DNA from: Cellulophaga baltica
GTDB lineage: Bacteria; Bacteroidota; Bacteroidia; Flavobacteriales; Flavobacteriaceae
Length of the DNA stretch: 46,554 nucleotides
NCBI RefSeq assembly: GCF_900102165.1
Contig: NZ_FNBD01000006.1
Location: forward strand, 274,732 to 321,285
Direction: 5' to 3'
Below, piece after piece: positions 1 to 8,673 of the stretch (within the stretch, counting starts at the first letter, position 1; each line of letters starts with the position of its first letter). A program made the translations under genes and the position numbers. The notes under the pieces were generated by a model, which saw nothing but the letters and a program-made list of their open reading frames with translations, was not told the origin of the DNA and ran no database searches.

Positions 1-52
1 AGTATTGAGTATTGAGTATTGAGTATTGAGTATTGAGTATTGAGTATTGAGT
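1..52. repeat. Tandem heptamer repeat (GTATTGA)n
   Basis: About seven head-to-tail copies of the 7-mer GTATTGA fill the left edge of the window and continue beyond it, so the full copy number is unknown. The last copy degenerates into GTAGTATAAA. It lies just before a terminator hairpin. A 7-bp unit does not preserve reading frame, and no coding sense is visible here. Such simple repeats vary in length by replication slippage. Confidence 0.9.
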
Positions 53-57
53 AGTAT

Positions 58-93
58 AAAAAAGCCTCGAAGAAAATTCTTCGAGGCTTTTTT
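58..93. terminator. Palindromic intrinsic terminator
   Basis: The arms AAAGCCTCGAAGAA (61-74) and TTCTTCGAGGCTTT (77-90) are perfectly complementary with a two-base loop centre. They are flanked by A-rich sequence on the left and a T run on the right, so the hairpin could act in both directions. It probably ends a gene lying left of the window. Its core is the same as that of the terminator at 679-717. Confidence 0.85.
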
Positions 94-194
94 AATTGAT
101 TTAAGTAGCAGAACTCTGTTCTAATTTTAATCGATATGAGGGCAATATCCATAGCATAAAAGCGTATTAAGTACAAGAACTTAAAAAGTATCCC

Positions 195-662
195 ATGAAA
201 AAATCCAGATTATTTTTAGGAATGGTATTCGCTGCAACATTGTTTGTTTCATGTTCAGACGACGACAATGATAATGATGTCGAAGAACCGCTAGACCAGC
301 GTGAACTTATATTAGGAGAATGGAATTACATCTCACAAACTTTAAACGGTGAAGATATTGAATTTAATGATGAGTGCCAAAAAGAAAATGAATATCAGAT
401 TTATACTAGTGATGGTGTTTACCATCAAACCGAATTTGAAAACATTACAGGAAATGGATGTGAGCAAGTCGCATCGACCGTAGGTACTTGGAGTATTGAA
501 GATTCAATTCTAAACCTAAACATAGGCAGCGATCCTGAAGACCATAGCGCCCTAACTATTTTAGAATTATCAGAAAACACCTTAAAGTATCAAATCATGA
601 CTGATTATGATGGTGATGGTGTCCTAGATGATTATATTGGAATTTTATCTAGACGTAATTAA
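195..662 (+). CDS. Lipocalin-like lipoprotein, 155 aa
   Basis: This is a probable lipoprotein. Residues 1-20 form a signal peptide with lipobox LFVSC, followed by an Asp/Asn-rich linker (SDDDNDNDVEE), a common outer-membrane tether in Bacteroidota. The rest resembles the small lipocalin-like family of this phylum: LILGEWNY near residue 40, GTWSIEDSILNL near residue 95 and LELSENTLKY near residue 125 fit its beta-strand pattern. The Asp-rich segment DYDGDGVLDDY (about 137-147) resembles a calcium-binding loop. ATG at 195 puts the signal peptide correctly at the N terminus. The gene stands alone between two terminators sharing the same core, so it is probably monocistronic. Ligand and role are unknown. 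Confidence 0.75.
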   Translation: MKKSRLFLGMVFAATLFVSCSDDDNDNDVEEPLDQRELILGEWNYISQTLNGEDIEFNDECQKENEYQIYTSDGVYHQTEFENITGNGCEQVASTVGTWSIEDSILNLNIGSDPEDHSALTILELSENTLKYQIMTDYDGDGVLDDYIGILSRRN

Positions 663-678
663 TGTCCATTAATAGGCA

Positions 679-717
679 TAAAAAAACCCTCGAAGAAAAT
701 TCTTCGAGGGTTTTTTG
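679..717. terminator. Bidirectional intrinsic terminator
   Basis: The arms AAAAAACCCTCGAAGAA and TTCTTCGAGGGTTTTTT are perfectly complementary, with an A run on one side and a T run on the other. The hairpin lies between the convergent genes 195-662 (+) and 735-1211 (-) and can terminate both. The 22-bp core is shared with the hairpin at 58-93. Confidence 0.92.
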
Positions 718-734
718 TATAAAATAGTCTTTAA

Positions 735-1211
735 TTATTTCGCTTGTTCGTTGATCGCATTGATACCAATATTCCCTTGAGCAATAACTGTTTCTAAATC
801 ACTTGCACTTTGGTGTACTCTAATGTTTCCATCAAAAAACAACAATTCATCAAACGTAATTGCCGTACCGTTATCTAACATAGAAACTTCCGTTGTACTT
901 TCTTCACAATTACATTCAATAGGTGCTAAAGTAATGGCAACTTCACCTGTAGAAGTTACATCATCTAAATAAATAAATGCTGGGTGAATATCATTATTAG
1001 AATTGGTTAAACTCAAGAAGATGGTTGTTGTACCGTCTTCTTTTTCTGTAAATGTAGCCGTTCCAGAAATTTCTGCATTATCAGCAGCATTTAAAGCAAA
1101 TACTTTAGTACGTAATTCATTTTCAGTAGTTTGGTTTTCATCTTTAGAGCAACCAACAAAGGTAAATGCCGCTGCTAAAAACAATACTAGGGAGATTTTT
1201 TTCAAGTTCAT
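735..1211 (-). CDS. CHRD-like lipoprotein, 158 aa
   Basis: This is a probable secreted lipoprotein. Residues 1-21 form a signal peptide with lipobox FVGC, then a short linker. SGTATFTEKEDGTTTIFLSL (about 50-68), HPAFIYL (about 77-83) and IRVHQSASDLETVIAQGNIG (about 131-150) resemble the CHRD/superoxide-dismutase-like beta sandwich found in many bacterial secreted proteins. No enzymatic metal-site residues stand out, so activity cannot be claimed. Two cysteines (CNC, about 99-101) lie in an acidic loop. A TAnnTTTG promoter element lies about 30 bp upstream of the ATG, and the 3' end abuts the shared terminator at 679-717. Confidence 0.6.
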   Translation of the reverse strand: MNLKKISLVLFLAAAFTFVGCSKDENQTTENELRTKVFALNAADNAEISGTATFTEKEDGTTTIFLSLTNSNNDIHPAFIYLDDVTSTGEVAITLAPIECNCEESTTEVSMLDNGTAITFDELLFFDGNIRVHQSASDLETVIAQGNIGINAINEQAK

Positions 1212-1241
1212 ATTTAGTTAAAATTAGTGTTAATACTCGCG

Positions 1242-1249
1242 CAAATGTA
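1242..1249 (-). promoter_or_regulatory. -7 promoter element TACATTTG
   Basis: The minus strand reads TACATTTG, a match to the Bacteroidota -7 consensus TAnnTTTG, about 30 bp upstream of the lipoprotein start at 1211. No good -33 TTTG lies at the expected 19-20 bp spacing, so strength is uncertain. Confidence 0.45.
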
Positions 1250-1528
1250 TATAAAGGAATTCACATTTATTGATGCAATCAACGCATTTTTTATTGCGAA
1301 AAATGCAATTCTTTTAAGTGGTTCAAAAAAGACGATAATAGGTTTATTTTTAACGCTCAAAAGCAGTTATTGAAAATTATTCCTACATAGAAAATTATCC
1401 TAATTGGCCCTAGTTTATTCTTAAAAATCAATTCTTCAGATAATGGAGCTCTCCATGTGGGTTACAATCTGTAAATTTGAATCCCAAATAACAAGCACCC
1501 ATTAGTTACCTTTAATACGTAGGATGAA
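1250..1528. other. Intergenic, no gene seen
   Basis: This stretch lies between divergent genes. It is AT-rich, with no convincing reading frame, RNA fold or repeat. The last 40 bases should hold the leader of the mechanosensitive channel gene, but no clear TAnnTTTG element was found there. Confidence 0.5.
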
Positions 1529-2650
1529 TTGAACGAGTTTATTCAAGAAAATTCAAAGGCAATTTACCATATTCTAGCAACCGTTGGAACCGTAATTATA
1601 TTACTCGTAATCACCAATTACTTTCATAAGTGGTTAAAAGCTAAGCTAAAAGCAAAATTTCCTAATCAGGATTCTAGTACCTTAGACTTGCTACGTCGTA
1701 TTCTTAAGACCTTGTGGATTGTTTTAGGGTTCATTTCTTTGATTTTTGTATTTATAGATGAGCAGTATTACCAGCGGGTACAGAAAGATTTCTGGCTGAT
1801 TTTTTACTTAGGTTTTGTTCTTATCCTTACCATTATTGGGGTCTCTGTTGTGCAAATGCTTTTTGCGCATGTTATTGCCAAACGGGTAGAAGAAAAGAGC
1901 GATCCTACGAGTTACAAATTTTTACGAAATCTGGCCGTATTTGGCGTGTATTTTTTAGGTGTCCTTTTTGCTGTGATGGCCTTCCCTTCATTACGCGGTT
2001 TGGCACAAACAGCCTTGGGTGGGGCAGGAGTCATTGCCGTTATTGCCGGTGTAGCCTCTCAAGAAGCCCTAGCAAATTTAGTGGGCGGTGTGTTTATTAT
2101 CACCTTTAAGCCTTTTAAAATTTTTGATATTGTTCGTATTTCTGATGATATGGTAGGTACGGTTATAGATATTACCTTACGCCATACGGTGATTAGGAAT
2201 TTTGAGAATAAAATGATTGTGGTTCCAAATTCCATCATTAACAAAGAGAAGCTCATTAATTATGATTTAGGCGATCGTAAATGTTGCCAATGGATAGAGA
2301 TTGGTATTTCTTATGATAGTGATATTGATACCGCTAAAGAGATCATGCGCGAACAATGTACCCAACATCCAAGTATTTTAGACAATAGAAATCCATTAGA
2401 TATAAAGAACGGAGATCCTAAAGTGCTGGTGCGCGTTATAGGTCTCAATGAATCTGAAGTTACGCTTAGGGCATGGACCTGGGCAAAAGATTATCCGTCC
2501 TCATTTGTCATGAAATGTGATCTCTTAGAAAGCATTAAAAAGGAGTTTGATGCCAAAGGCATCGAAATTCCGTTTCCACACCGTACTATGGTTTTTAAAG
2601 AAAACCAGTTAGCTGAATTAAAAGAACAATTAAAGCCGAAAGATTCTTAG
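1529..2650 (+). CDS. MscS-family mechanosensitive ion channel, 373 aa
   Basis: This is a small-conductance mechanosensitive channel of the inner membrane that releases solutes on hypo-osmotic shock. Four hydrophobic segments lie at roughly residues 12-32, 60-80, 92-115 and 135-160. They are followed by the Gly/Ala-rich pore helix GGAGVIAVIAGVASQEALAN (about 163-183) and the beta-domain start FKPFKIFDIVRI that define MscS. The C-terminal alpha/beta region covers about 250-355. The start is TTG at 1529: a TAG at 1520-1522 closes the frame just upstream, and the ATG at 1524 runs straight into a stop, so an ATG start is not available near the first helix. It is flanked by intergenic gaps and is probably monocistronic. 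Confidence 0.92.
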   Translation: MNEFIQENSKAIYHILATVGTVIILLVITNYFHKWLKAKLKAKFPNQDSSTLDLLRRILKTLWIVLGFISLIFVFIDEQYYQRVQKDFWLIFYLGFVLILTIIGVSVVQMLFAHVIAKRVEEKSDPTSYKFLRNLAVFGVYFLGVLFAVMAFPSLRGLAQTALGGAGVIAVIAGVASQEALANLVGGVFIITFKPFKIFDIVRISDDMVGTVIDITLRHTVIRNFENKMIVVPNSIINKEKLINYDLGDRKCCQWIEIGISYDSDIDTAKEIMREQCTQHPSILDNRNPLDIKNGDPKVLVRVIGLNESEVTLRAWTWAKDYPSSFVMKCDLLESIKKEFDAKGIEIPFPHRTMVFKENQLAELKEQLKPKDS

Positions 2651-3138
<488 letters not shown>

Positions 3139-4443
3139 TTATAGAAAATAACGTAACATTCCATTTTCGATTTTTGCTATAACAATATTATCTTTAATGT
3201 CTATTTGTCTAATTTTGCCCTCTGCTTCTATGTCTTTATTCCAAGTAACACCTCCGTCGGTAGTTTTAAAAATTATATTGTCAAGAAAAGAATAACCTAC
3301 TGAGGTATCTAAAAACACAAAATTTGTATTAGGTAATAAAGTTTCTACTGTTTGCCAAGTAAATCCGCCATCTATAGTTTTTCTTAAACGAAATGGACTG
3401 TTGATATCACGAAATGTTAGCATGTAACCATTATTAGGATCTAAAAATTGAATTTTATAAACAGTAGTACTTTCATTAAAATCTAATTCTAAATCGTGCC
3501 AAGTTACACCACCATTATGAGTAAATAGTAAAGAAGGTTTTATACCATAAGATACATTACCTCCTCCTGCCCAAAAATGGTCATCGTCTAAACGAAAACC
3601 TGTACGAATAGTAAGGTATTCATAATTTGGATCATAAATAACGTCAAAATTTTCTCCATCTTTAGTTTGAAAAACTTTTTTGTTTCCACTTACAAATAAT
3701 CCATTTTGTAGATCATCGCTAACACTCATCGCCGCAATGCCTCCATTCACATCATCAATTTCGCCAAAAATAATTTCATCATTACCATCAACACTACCTC
3801 CTGCTGGTATTTTTAATAATTTTAAACTTTCTGCCCAACCCTCATCGGTTGGAGTAGCATGAAAAGCATTGGTAAAACCTTGATAAACCCAACGTTCAAA
3901 AGTTAATCCACCATCTAAACTTCGTTCTACAGATCTAATAGTAGTATTATTTACACGAATGGCTCCATAATAAATTCTTTCAGGTGTAACCAATTGTGAT
4001 GTCCATATCGTTTCATCAAAAGAGTTTTCCGTTCTAGTAAAAGCCCATTTTCCAGGAATTTTAGCTAAAATTCCTATATTTCCGCTATAATCGTTAGCTA
4101 CCTCGAAATCAATCTGACGACCTTCCATATTAATTTCTAAATCAGGAATTCCATTTTCAACCAAAGGCAGCTTTACTTTAATCGTGGTATTGCTTAAAGC
4201 TATAATTTCTGAGTTAGTCCCGTCAAATAAAACACTTACTTTATCACTATCTTCAATAAAATTGGTGCCATTAATTTCTATGATGTCACCGGTATACCCA
4301 AAGTTTTTAGAATAAAATTGAATCTTGGCAATTTCAATTTGCTGTTCTGGTAATGAATCATCAGTTGATTGCTCATTTTCTGAACAAGATAATATTAATG
4401 TACATAGAATTCCTATTAAAATTGAAGGTGAAAAATATTTCAT
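3139..4443 (-). CDS. TIG-domain lipoprotein with sortilin/YCF48-like beta-propeller, 434 aa
   Basis: This is a probable surface or periplasmic lipoprotein. It has a signal peptide with lipobox LILSC at about residue 20 and a Ser/Asp-rich linker. An IPT/TIG immunoglobulin-like domain covers about 40-115 (GYTGDIIEINGTNF, then the V.FDG strand). The rest repeats a BNR/YCF48-like pattern with hallmark strings such as FTHNGGVTWHDL, KTIDGGFTWQTVE and KTTDGGVTWNKDI, forming a propeller from about 120 to the end. Proteins of this design in Bacteroidota are usually extracellular and of unknown substrate. The closest neighbours are a gap and a broken TonB receptor, so context gives no specific role. 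Confidence 0.78.
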   Translation of the reverse strand: MKYFSPSILIGILCTLILSCSENEQSTDDSLPEQQIEIAKIQFYSKNFGYTGDIIEINGTNFIEDSDKVSVLFDGTNSEIIALSNTTIKVKLPLVENGIPDLEINMEGRQIDFEVANDYSGNIGILAKIPGKWAFTRTENSFDETIWTSQLVTPERIYYGAIRVNNTTIRSVERSLDGGLTFERWVYQGFTNAFHATPTDEGWAESLKLLKIPAGGSVDGNDEIIFGEIDDVNGGIAAMSVSDDLQNGLFVSGNKKVFQTKDGENFDVIYDPNYEYLTIRTGFRLDDDHFWAGGGNVSYGIKPSLLFTHNGGVTWHDLELDFNESTTVYKIQFLDPNNGYMLTFRDINSPFRLRKTIDGGFTWQTVETLLPNTNFVFLDTSVGYSFLDNIIFKTTDGGVTWNKDIEAEGKIRQIDIKDNIVIAKIENGMLRYFL

Positions 4444-4666
4444 TAGTTTAGTTTTTTAATAATATTTTAAACGATTAAAATTATGAATTATTATTGCCTT
4501 TATAAGGCTTTAGAAATTATATAGATTAAACCACCTGCTTACTCTTTAGCTTTTTAATAATTAGGTCCATTAATTATAGTACAAAAAGGTTGCTTTGTAG
4601 CTTGTAGGGGAATTCACGTTTGTAAACTATAATGATATTATGTAAAATAGCATATTCGAGAAAATT
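4444..4666. other. Intergenic, no gene seen
   Basis: AT-rich sequence upstream of the TIG lipoprotein gene and downstream of a probable deletion junction. No convincing frame, fold or consensus promoter was recognised. Confidence 0.4.
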
Positions 4667-4738
4667 TCAATTTACAATCTTAATATCTATAGATGTTCTA
4701 CTCTGCCAACCGGTTTGATCAGTTACCAGTATGCACAA
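4667..4738 (-). pseudogene. Possible 3' remnant of a lost gene (about 23 codons)
   Basis: Read on the minus strand, an open frame ends VTDQTGWQSRTSIDIKIVN followed by TGA at 4669-4667. This has the strand-forming character of the last segment of a secreted beta-sandwich protein. It has no start and begins right after the abrupt end of the TonB receptor frame. The simplest reading is that a deletion joined the middle of the receptor gene to the tail of the next gene on the same strand. The length is short, so chance is possible. Confidence 0.3.
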
Positions 4739-4759
4739 TGATAATCACCAGTATCTATA

Positions 4760-5779
4760 TCATTTAGCAAAAAATCCGTTTTTAGCATTCACATTACTGA
4801 ATACTGTTTCAGATGTTATACCCTCAGAAACAAAACCGATGCTTACACTTGCATCTGCTTCGATACCTGCGGTATTCCTTAAATTATTTTCATGTAATTC
4901 AAAAATGTAGTTTTCAAAATTGATTTGATCTGTCGGTACTTTATAGTCTCCATAATCTCTGTACGTAAGCCTGGTTCGATAAAACCACTTATCTTTTATA
5001 GAACTTAAACCCGCAGAAATGCCTAATAAATCATTATTACTTTCACCAAGAATATTCACTTCGCCATCAAAATAATTCGGAGATGGTATTTTATTGGCTT
5101 GTATATCAACAACTCCGGCAATGGCATCAGATCCGTACAATAAAGAAGCGGGGCCTTTAATAATTTGTATGTTTTGAATACCGTGTTGGTCTATTTCTAT
5201 TCCATGGTCACTTCCCCATTGTTGTGCTTCATGTTTTATACCGTTTTGTACAACAGCTACACGATTAAAACCTAAACCTCTAATGACAGGTTTAGATTGC
5301 CCAGAACCAATTGTAATAGTGCTTACTCCAGGTATTTTACTTAAAGTTTGCATTAAACTATTCTCTCTATTATTATTTAGAAATCCTTTAGTAACCGTTT
5401 GAGAAACTATAGGAACTTCCATAGCTTTTCTTTTTTTAGTTTTTTCACTAACTTTTACTTCGTCGAGAACAGTGGTTGATTCCGTTAAAAATATTTTAAG
5501 TTCATTCATATTTGGACCCACATCAATACTAATTGTTTCAGATTCACAACCAATATGAGATATAGTAAACACGTACTTGCCTTTGAACACATTATTTATG
5601 GTAAAAGCACCAGTTGATGTTGACACTGAAAAAAGTTTTTCTCCGACGATAGTTGCACCCTTAGCAGGTTCTAAGGTGTTCGCATGTATTACAAACCCTT
5701 TTATTTGATAAGAATTTTGCGCAAGCGCGGTTGAGCACAGACTAAAAAATAGTCCTACACTCAATATTTTATAAAGCAT
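4760..5779 (-). pseudogene. TonB-dependent receptor, truncated within the beta-barrel
   Basis: Intact family members are roughly 700-800 aa outer-membrane transporters; this reading frame has only 339 aa. It shows a signal peptide (1-20), a CarboxypepD_reg-like domain (about 22-105) and a full plug domain (about 130-235: NSLMQTLSKIPGV, PVIRGLGFNRV, IQIIKGPASLLYGSDAIAG). The first barrel strands follow. It stops at SNVNAKNGFFAK, where homologues continue GFFANAHGLE. About 400 residues of barrel are missing and no continuation was found in any frame downstream. It lies in the zinc island behind its own operator-bearing promoter at 6313-6359, so the intact ancestor was probably a zinc or zincophore receptor. 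The truncated product should not form a channel. Confidence 0.82.
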
Positions 5780-5947
5780 ATTTTTATACTATAAGATTTA
5801 AATTGGAGTCCTTTAAAATGAACCAAGACAAAGCCTATAAGTTTAACCATTTGAAGAATATGGTGCATCACGAATTCCAAAAACACTTTTAGGGTAAAAA
5901 GGGCTCAAGGAGAATTCAAAGTGCAAAGGAAAAAATGTATAGAAAAC

Positions 5948-6256
5948 TTATAGCAAAAAAGGCGGTGGTCTACAAAAAAGCTTGCTTGTTACTATAGTAT
6001 TTATAACGGTAGTCTTGTAATTGCTCGCAAATTTTTTTTCGATTGGAAACACCTTGTTTTCAATATGAAAATCAACTGTGGAAGGGAAAATAATTGGGGT
6101 TAAATTATGTGCAATGGCATGGTCACAAATGGCACAGACATCATCTACTGTATCGTCAGTCGTATGTGACAACGCATGAAGACCTGTTATTTTCATAGAT
6201 AGAAAAAGAACAAGCAACAAATAGGTGATAGTATGTTTTATGCGACTAGGCTTCAT
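5948..6256 (-). CDS. Small secreted or anchored Cys/His-motif protein, 102 aa
   Basis: I do not recognise a named family with certainty. Residues 8-29 form a hydrophobic signal or anchor segment. The motif CAICDHAIAHNLTP (41-54) has C41, C44, H46 and H50 in metal-binding spacing. The protein ends RPPPFLL. Proteins of this type are often encoded just before TonB receptors in Bacteroidota, as here. It is the first gene of the unit driven from the operator at 6333-6359, so it is inferred to be induced under zinc limitation and may bind or pass zinc in the envelope. A gap of 168 bp separates it from the receptor pseudogene. Confidence 0.6.
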   Translation of the reverse strand: MKPSRIKHTITYLLLVLFLSMKITGLHALSHTTDDTVDDVCAICDHAIAHNLTPIIFPSTVDFHIENKVFPIEKKFASNYKTTVINTIVTSKLFCRPPPFLL

Positions 6257-6312
6257 TAAAAATTGAAACGTTATGATGTGATTGGGCTGTTAGTGATATG
6301 TTACTTATTTTG

Positions 6313-6344
6313 CAAAGATAGTATCTTTTTTAAACTAACGCAAC
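6313..6344 (-). promoter_or_regulatory. Promoter of the Cys/His protein and TonB receptor unit
   Basis: On the minus strand, a -33-like GTTG (6344-6341) and a -7 TATCTTTG (6320-6313) are 20 bp apart, fitting the Bacteroidota TTTG/TAnnTTTG pattern. The -33 box is part of the right arm of the palindrome at 6333-6359, so a bound repressor would block the promoter. The predicted transcript starts near 6307, about 50 nt before the ATG. Confidence 0.6.
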
Positions 6345-6359
6345 TAAGTTGCGTTAGTT
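6333..6359. promoter_or_regulatory. Zur-like operator palindrome (box A)
   Basis: The perfect inverted repeat AACTAACGCAAC - TAA - GTTGCGTTAGTT has 12-bp arms and a 3-nt spacer. Its core, GCAAC-N3-GTTGC, recurs (imperfectly) at the two operators beside the Fur-family gene at 13720. It overlaps the stop codon of the 145-aa gene and the -33 box of the next unit. Assignment to the local Fur/Zur protein is inference from position and shared core. Confidence 0.75.
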
Positions 6360-6795
6360 ATTTTAATAGTAGACCATAGCAATCTGTAAGTATATAATTA
6401 AAATGCTCCACATCATCCTTATTGAGTTTTAAGATGCCCGTTATGCTAACCACTTGATCTGTTTTGAACTTGGGATGCACAACAAATTGAAGTTCTATAA
6501 CCGTTTCTGGACCGCCTTGACCACAAAAAAAACAAGCAGACATAGGACCTTTTGATAGTATGAACAATTTCCCATTTGGGTCAATATTTAGAAAATATCC
6601 TGTCACGGTAATTTGTTTTCCTTCCAAATCTTTTACGGATCCAGAAAATTCAGGATACAAGAAATAGTCATCATACGCAGGGAAAAACTTATCTGTGTAT
6701 CTAACTTTGGCTAAATCTGCCCATGAAGTTTCTCGTTGACTATACCCTAGAGCGTATGTAAACAGTATAAATGTGAATAAAATTTTATTTTTCAT
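6358..6795 (-). CDS. Secreted DUF3299-like protein of a zinc-linked ABC system, 145 aa
   Basis: A signal peptide covers residues 1-19 (cleavage near YSQ). TSWADL (23-28), the run LEGKQITVTGYFL (57-69) and CFFCGQGGPETVIEL (88-102) resemble DUF3299-type periplasmic proteins, a predicted small beta fold with a Cys pair (C88, C91). The start overlaps the permease gene by 11 bp. The order ATPase, permease, DUF3299-like protein matches my memory of the Zur-controlled PA4064-PA4066 genes of Pseudomonas aeruginosa. I infer a periplasmic partner of the ABC complex in zinc handling. The family call is by pattern only, and no biochemical role is claimed. Confidence 0.62.
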   Translation of the reverse strand: MKNKILFTFILFTYALGYSQRETSWADLAKVRYTDKFFPAYDDYFLYPEFSGSVKDLEGKQITVTGYFLNIDPNGKLFILSKGPMSACFFCGQGGPETVIELQFVVHPKFKTDQVVSITGILKLNKDDVEHFNYILTDCYGLLLK

Positions 6796-8014
6796 TACTT
6801 AAAATTGTTGCTATATCCATCTTTAAAATTGGATATATAGCCAATAAAACGGATACTGTAGTTAATATAATAATTGAACCTCCGGTGTGTAAAAGGTCTT
6901 GATAAGGCAATTCTTGGAGCATATATAATTTATCATCTGCATTCATCATTTTGAAGACGTACTTAAGACCAATTTTCAAGAACAAAAAACCTAAAGCAAA
7001 AGCTGTAAAAGCGATTGTAAACCCTTCGTAGGCTACTATTTTAATCAATTGAAAATTACGTGCGCCATAAGTTCTTAACAACGCCAAATCAAAAGCACGT
7101 TCCTTGACCATTTTATAAAGACTTGTGAAAATCATAATTCCAGAAATTATAAGTATGATATAGGCAACTGCTGTGATTGTCTTAAAGCCAACACCGGTAT
7201 AAGCATAAAGGCGATCTAACTCATATTTTGGCAACGCAGCTTGCAAACCCACCTGTTTATTAATTTTTCTGGGCAGGGTAACCAATCCCCTTGGGTTTCT
7301 AAATGTGATGAGTAAGGAGGTTATTTCTTTGGAATCGTCATGTTCTTCATGGGCATGCCCATCATGGTGTTCTTCTGATTCTTCAAGATGTTCTTCTTTA
7401 TGATCATGAACATCCCAGACACTTTGTAAATTGGTTATAATTAAACGATCTATGACTTTTTTAGTAGGCTTTAAAATACCTACTATCGTTAATTTATCAG
7501 AATGTACTTCAACAGTAGCATCCACTAAACCATGAGTGCTCAAAATAGTATCGCCAATATTAAGTTTAAGGTGTTGTGCAACACTGTTTCCTAAAACCAC
7601 ATCCATAGATTTTTTAACACCACTCCCTTGTTCCAATTCAGCATGATAAAGGGATCCAAAATCTGCCGTTGTTCCCACAATTCTATATCCTTCATAGTTA
7701 TCGCCATACGAGATTGGTACCGCCGATTTTATCATTGGATTTTTGCCGATCTTCAGTGCTTCTTGGTAAGATATATTTCCCGTAGGATTATCTAGATGCA
7801 ACACTGAAGCCAATACAAGTTGTAACGGACTTCCTTTAGCACCCACGACCATATCAATACCACCCAAATTACGTTCCATTTGGTATTCGAAGGATGTTTT
7901 TAGTTGCTGAATTCCTAAAAGCAAGGTAATACTCAGCACTAAAACAAAAACGCTCAAAAAAGTATAAAGCGGTTTAGATTTTATATTTTGCAGGCTAATC
8001 TTCCAAATATTCAT
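6785..8014 (-). CDS. FtsX/MacB-type ABC permease with His-rich loop, 409 aa
   Basis: This inner-membrane permease has one N-terminal membrane helix (about 16-36), a large periplasmic MacB_PCD-like domain (about 40-270), and three C-terminal helices (about 275-298, 325-350 and 375-400), the MacB/LolC plan. The periplasmic domain carries an unusual insertion rich in His and acidic residues: eight His between 203 and 225 (HDH, HH, HAHEEH), typical of weak zinc-binding loops. It overlaps the ATPase gene by 4 bp and the 145-aa gene by 11 bp, indicating translational coupling. Such permeases usually move lipoproteins or couple to envelope partners rather than import ions, so its part in zinc homeostasis is inferred from the loop and the operon. 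Confidence 0.82.
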   Translation of the reverse strand: MNIWKISLQNIKSKPLYTFLSVFVLVLSITLLLGIQQLKTSFEYQMERNLGGIDMVVGAKGSPLQLVLASVLHLDNPTGNISYQEALKIGKNPMIKSAVPISYGDNYEGYRIVGTTADFGSLYHAELEQGSGVKKSMDVVLGNSVAQHLKLNIGDTILSTHGLVDATVEVHSDKLTIVGILKPTKKVIDRLIITNLQSVWDVHDHKEEHLEESEEHHDGHAHEEHDDSKEITSLLITFRNPRGLVTLPRKINKQVGLQAALPKYELDRLYAYTGVGFKTITAVAYIILIISGIMIFTSLYKMVKERAFDLALLRTYGARNFQLIKIVAYEGFTIAFTAFALGFLFLKIGLKYVFKMMNADDKLYMLQELPYQDLLHTGGSIIILTTVSVLLAIYPILKMDIATILSNEK

Positions 8015-8640
8015 AGGGTAATGACGTTTTGAAAGAATGGTTTTATTCTAGAGTCGTGCGTAATTACGATGAGGTTTACCTTAGTTTTTTTTGCTTGCGC
8101 TATCAATAGTGCTATTACAATCTTACAGTTTTCATCGTCTAAGTTAGATGTTGGTTCATCTGCCAAAATTAAACTTGGTTCGTGTATAATGGCAGATGCA
8201 ATACCTAAACGTTGTAATTGTCCTTCGCTGAGTTGGTGCGCTTTATGATGTTGAATTTTGTGTAGGTCTAATTGTTTTAGTAAAACATCAATAGCGGAAG
8301 GTTCTATTTTGTGTTTACTAAAATAAAGGCGTGCTTGTAAATTTTCTAGAACACTTAATGAGCTTATAGCGTGATTCTTTTGAAATACTAAGCCTATTTT
8401 TTCTCCTCTAAATTTATCTAATTGACGATTGCTTAGTGTATTGATAGCTATAGCATCAATCCTAATTGTTCCATGTTTAGGTTTTAATAACCCTGCTATT
8501 AGATGCAACAAGGTTGTTTTTCCAATACCCGATTTTCCTAAAATGAGTAGATTTTCATTCTGTTTCAAAGTGAGATCTGGGAAGCTAAAGCTAGTATCCT
8601 TTTTTTTATATTGAAAAGTAAGGTGATCTGTTTGTATCAT
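8011..8640 (-). CDS. ABC transporter ATPase (LolD/MacB type), 209 aa
   Basis: This cytoplasmic ATPase partners the adjacent permease. Visible motifs are Walker A GKSGIGKTT (35-43), Q-loop VFQKN (about 95-99), signature LSEGQLQRLGIA (about 138-149), Walker B SLILADEPTSNLDD (about 156-169) and switch His in VITHD (about 192-196). The size is normal for LolD/MacB-type ATPases without extra domains. The signature reads LSEGQ rather than LSGGQ, a tolerated variant. It lies 33 bp downstream of the ZigA-type GTPase gene and overlaps the permease start by 4 bp. Confidence 0.9.
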   Translation of the reverse strand: MIQTDHLTFQYKKKDTSFSFPDLTLKQNENLLILGKSGIGKTTLLHLIAGLLKPKHGTIRIDAIAINTLSNRQLDKFRGEKIGLVFQKNHAISSLSVLENLQARLYFSKHKIEPSAIDVLLKQLDLHKIQHHKAHQLSEGQLQRLGIASAIIHEPSLILADEPTSNLDDENCKIVIALLIAQAKKTKVNLIVITHDSRIKPFFQNVITL

Positions 8641-8673
8641 TTTTAATTCTTTAAAACCTTCTTTAATTTTTTT

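Noticed and set aside
1-52. Heptamer array considered as a CRISPR
   Set aside because: The units are contiguous and only 7 bp long, with no spacers and no cas genes in the window.
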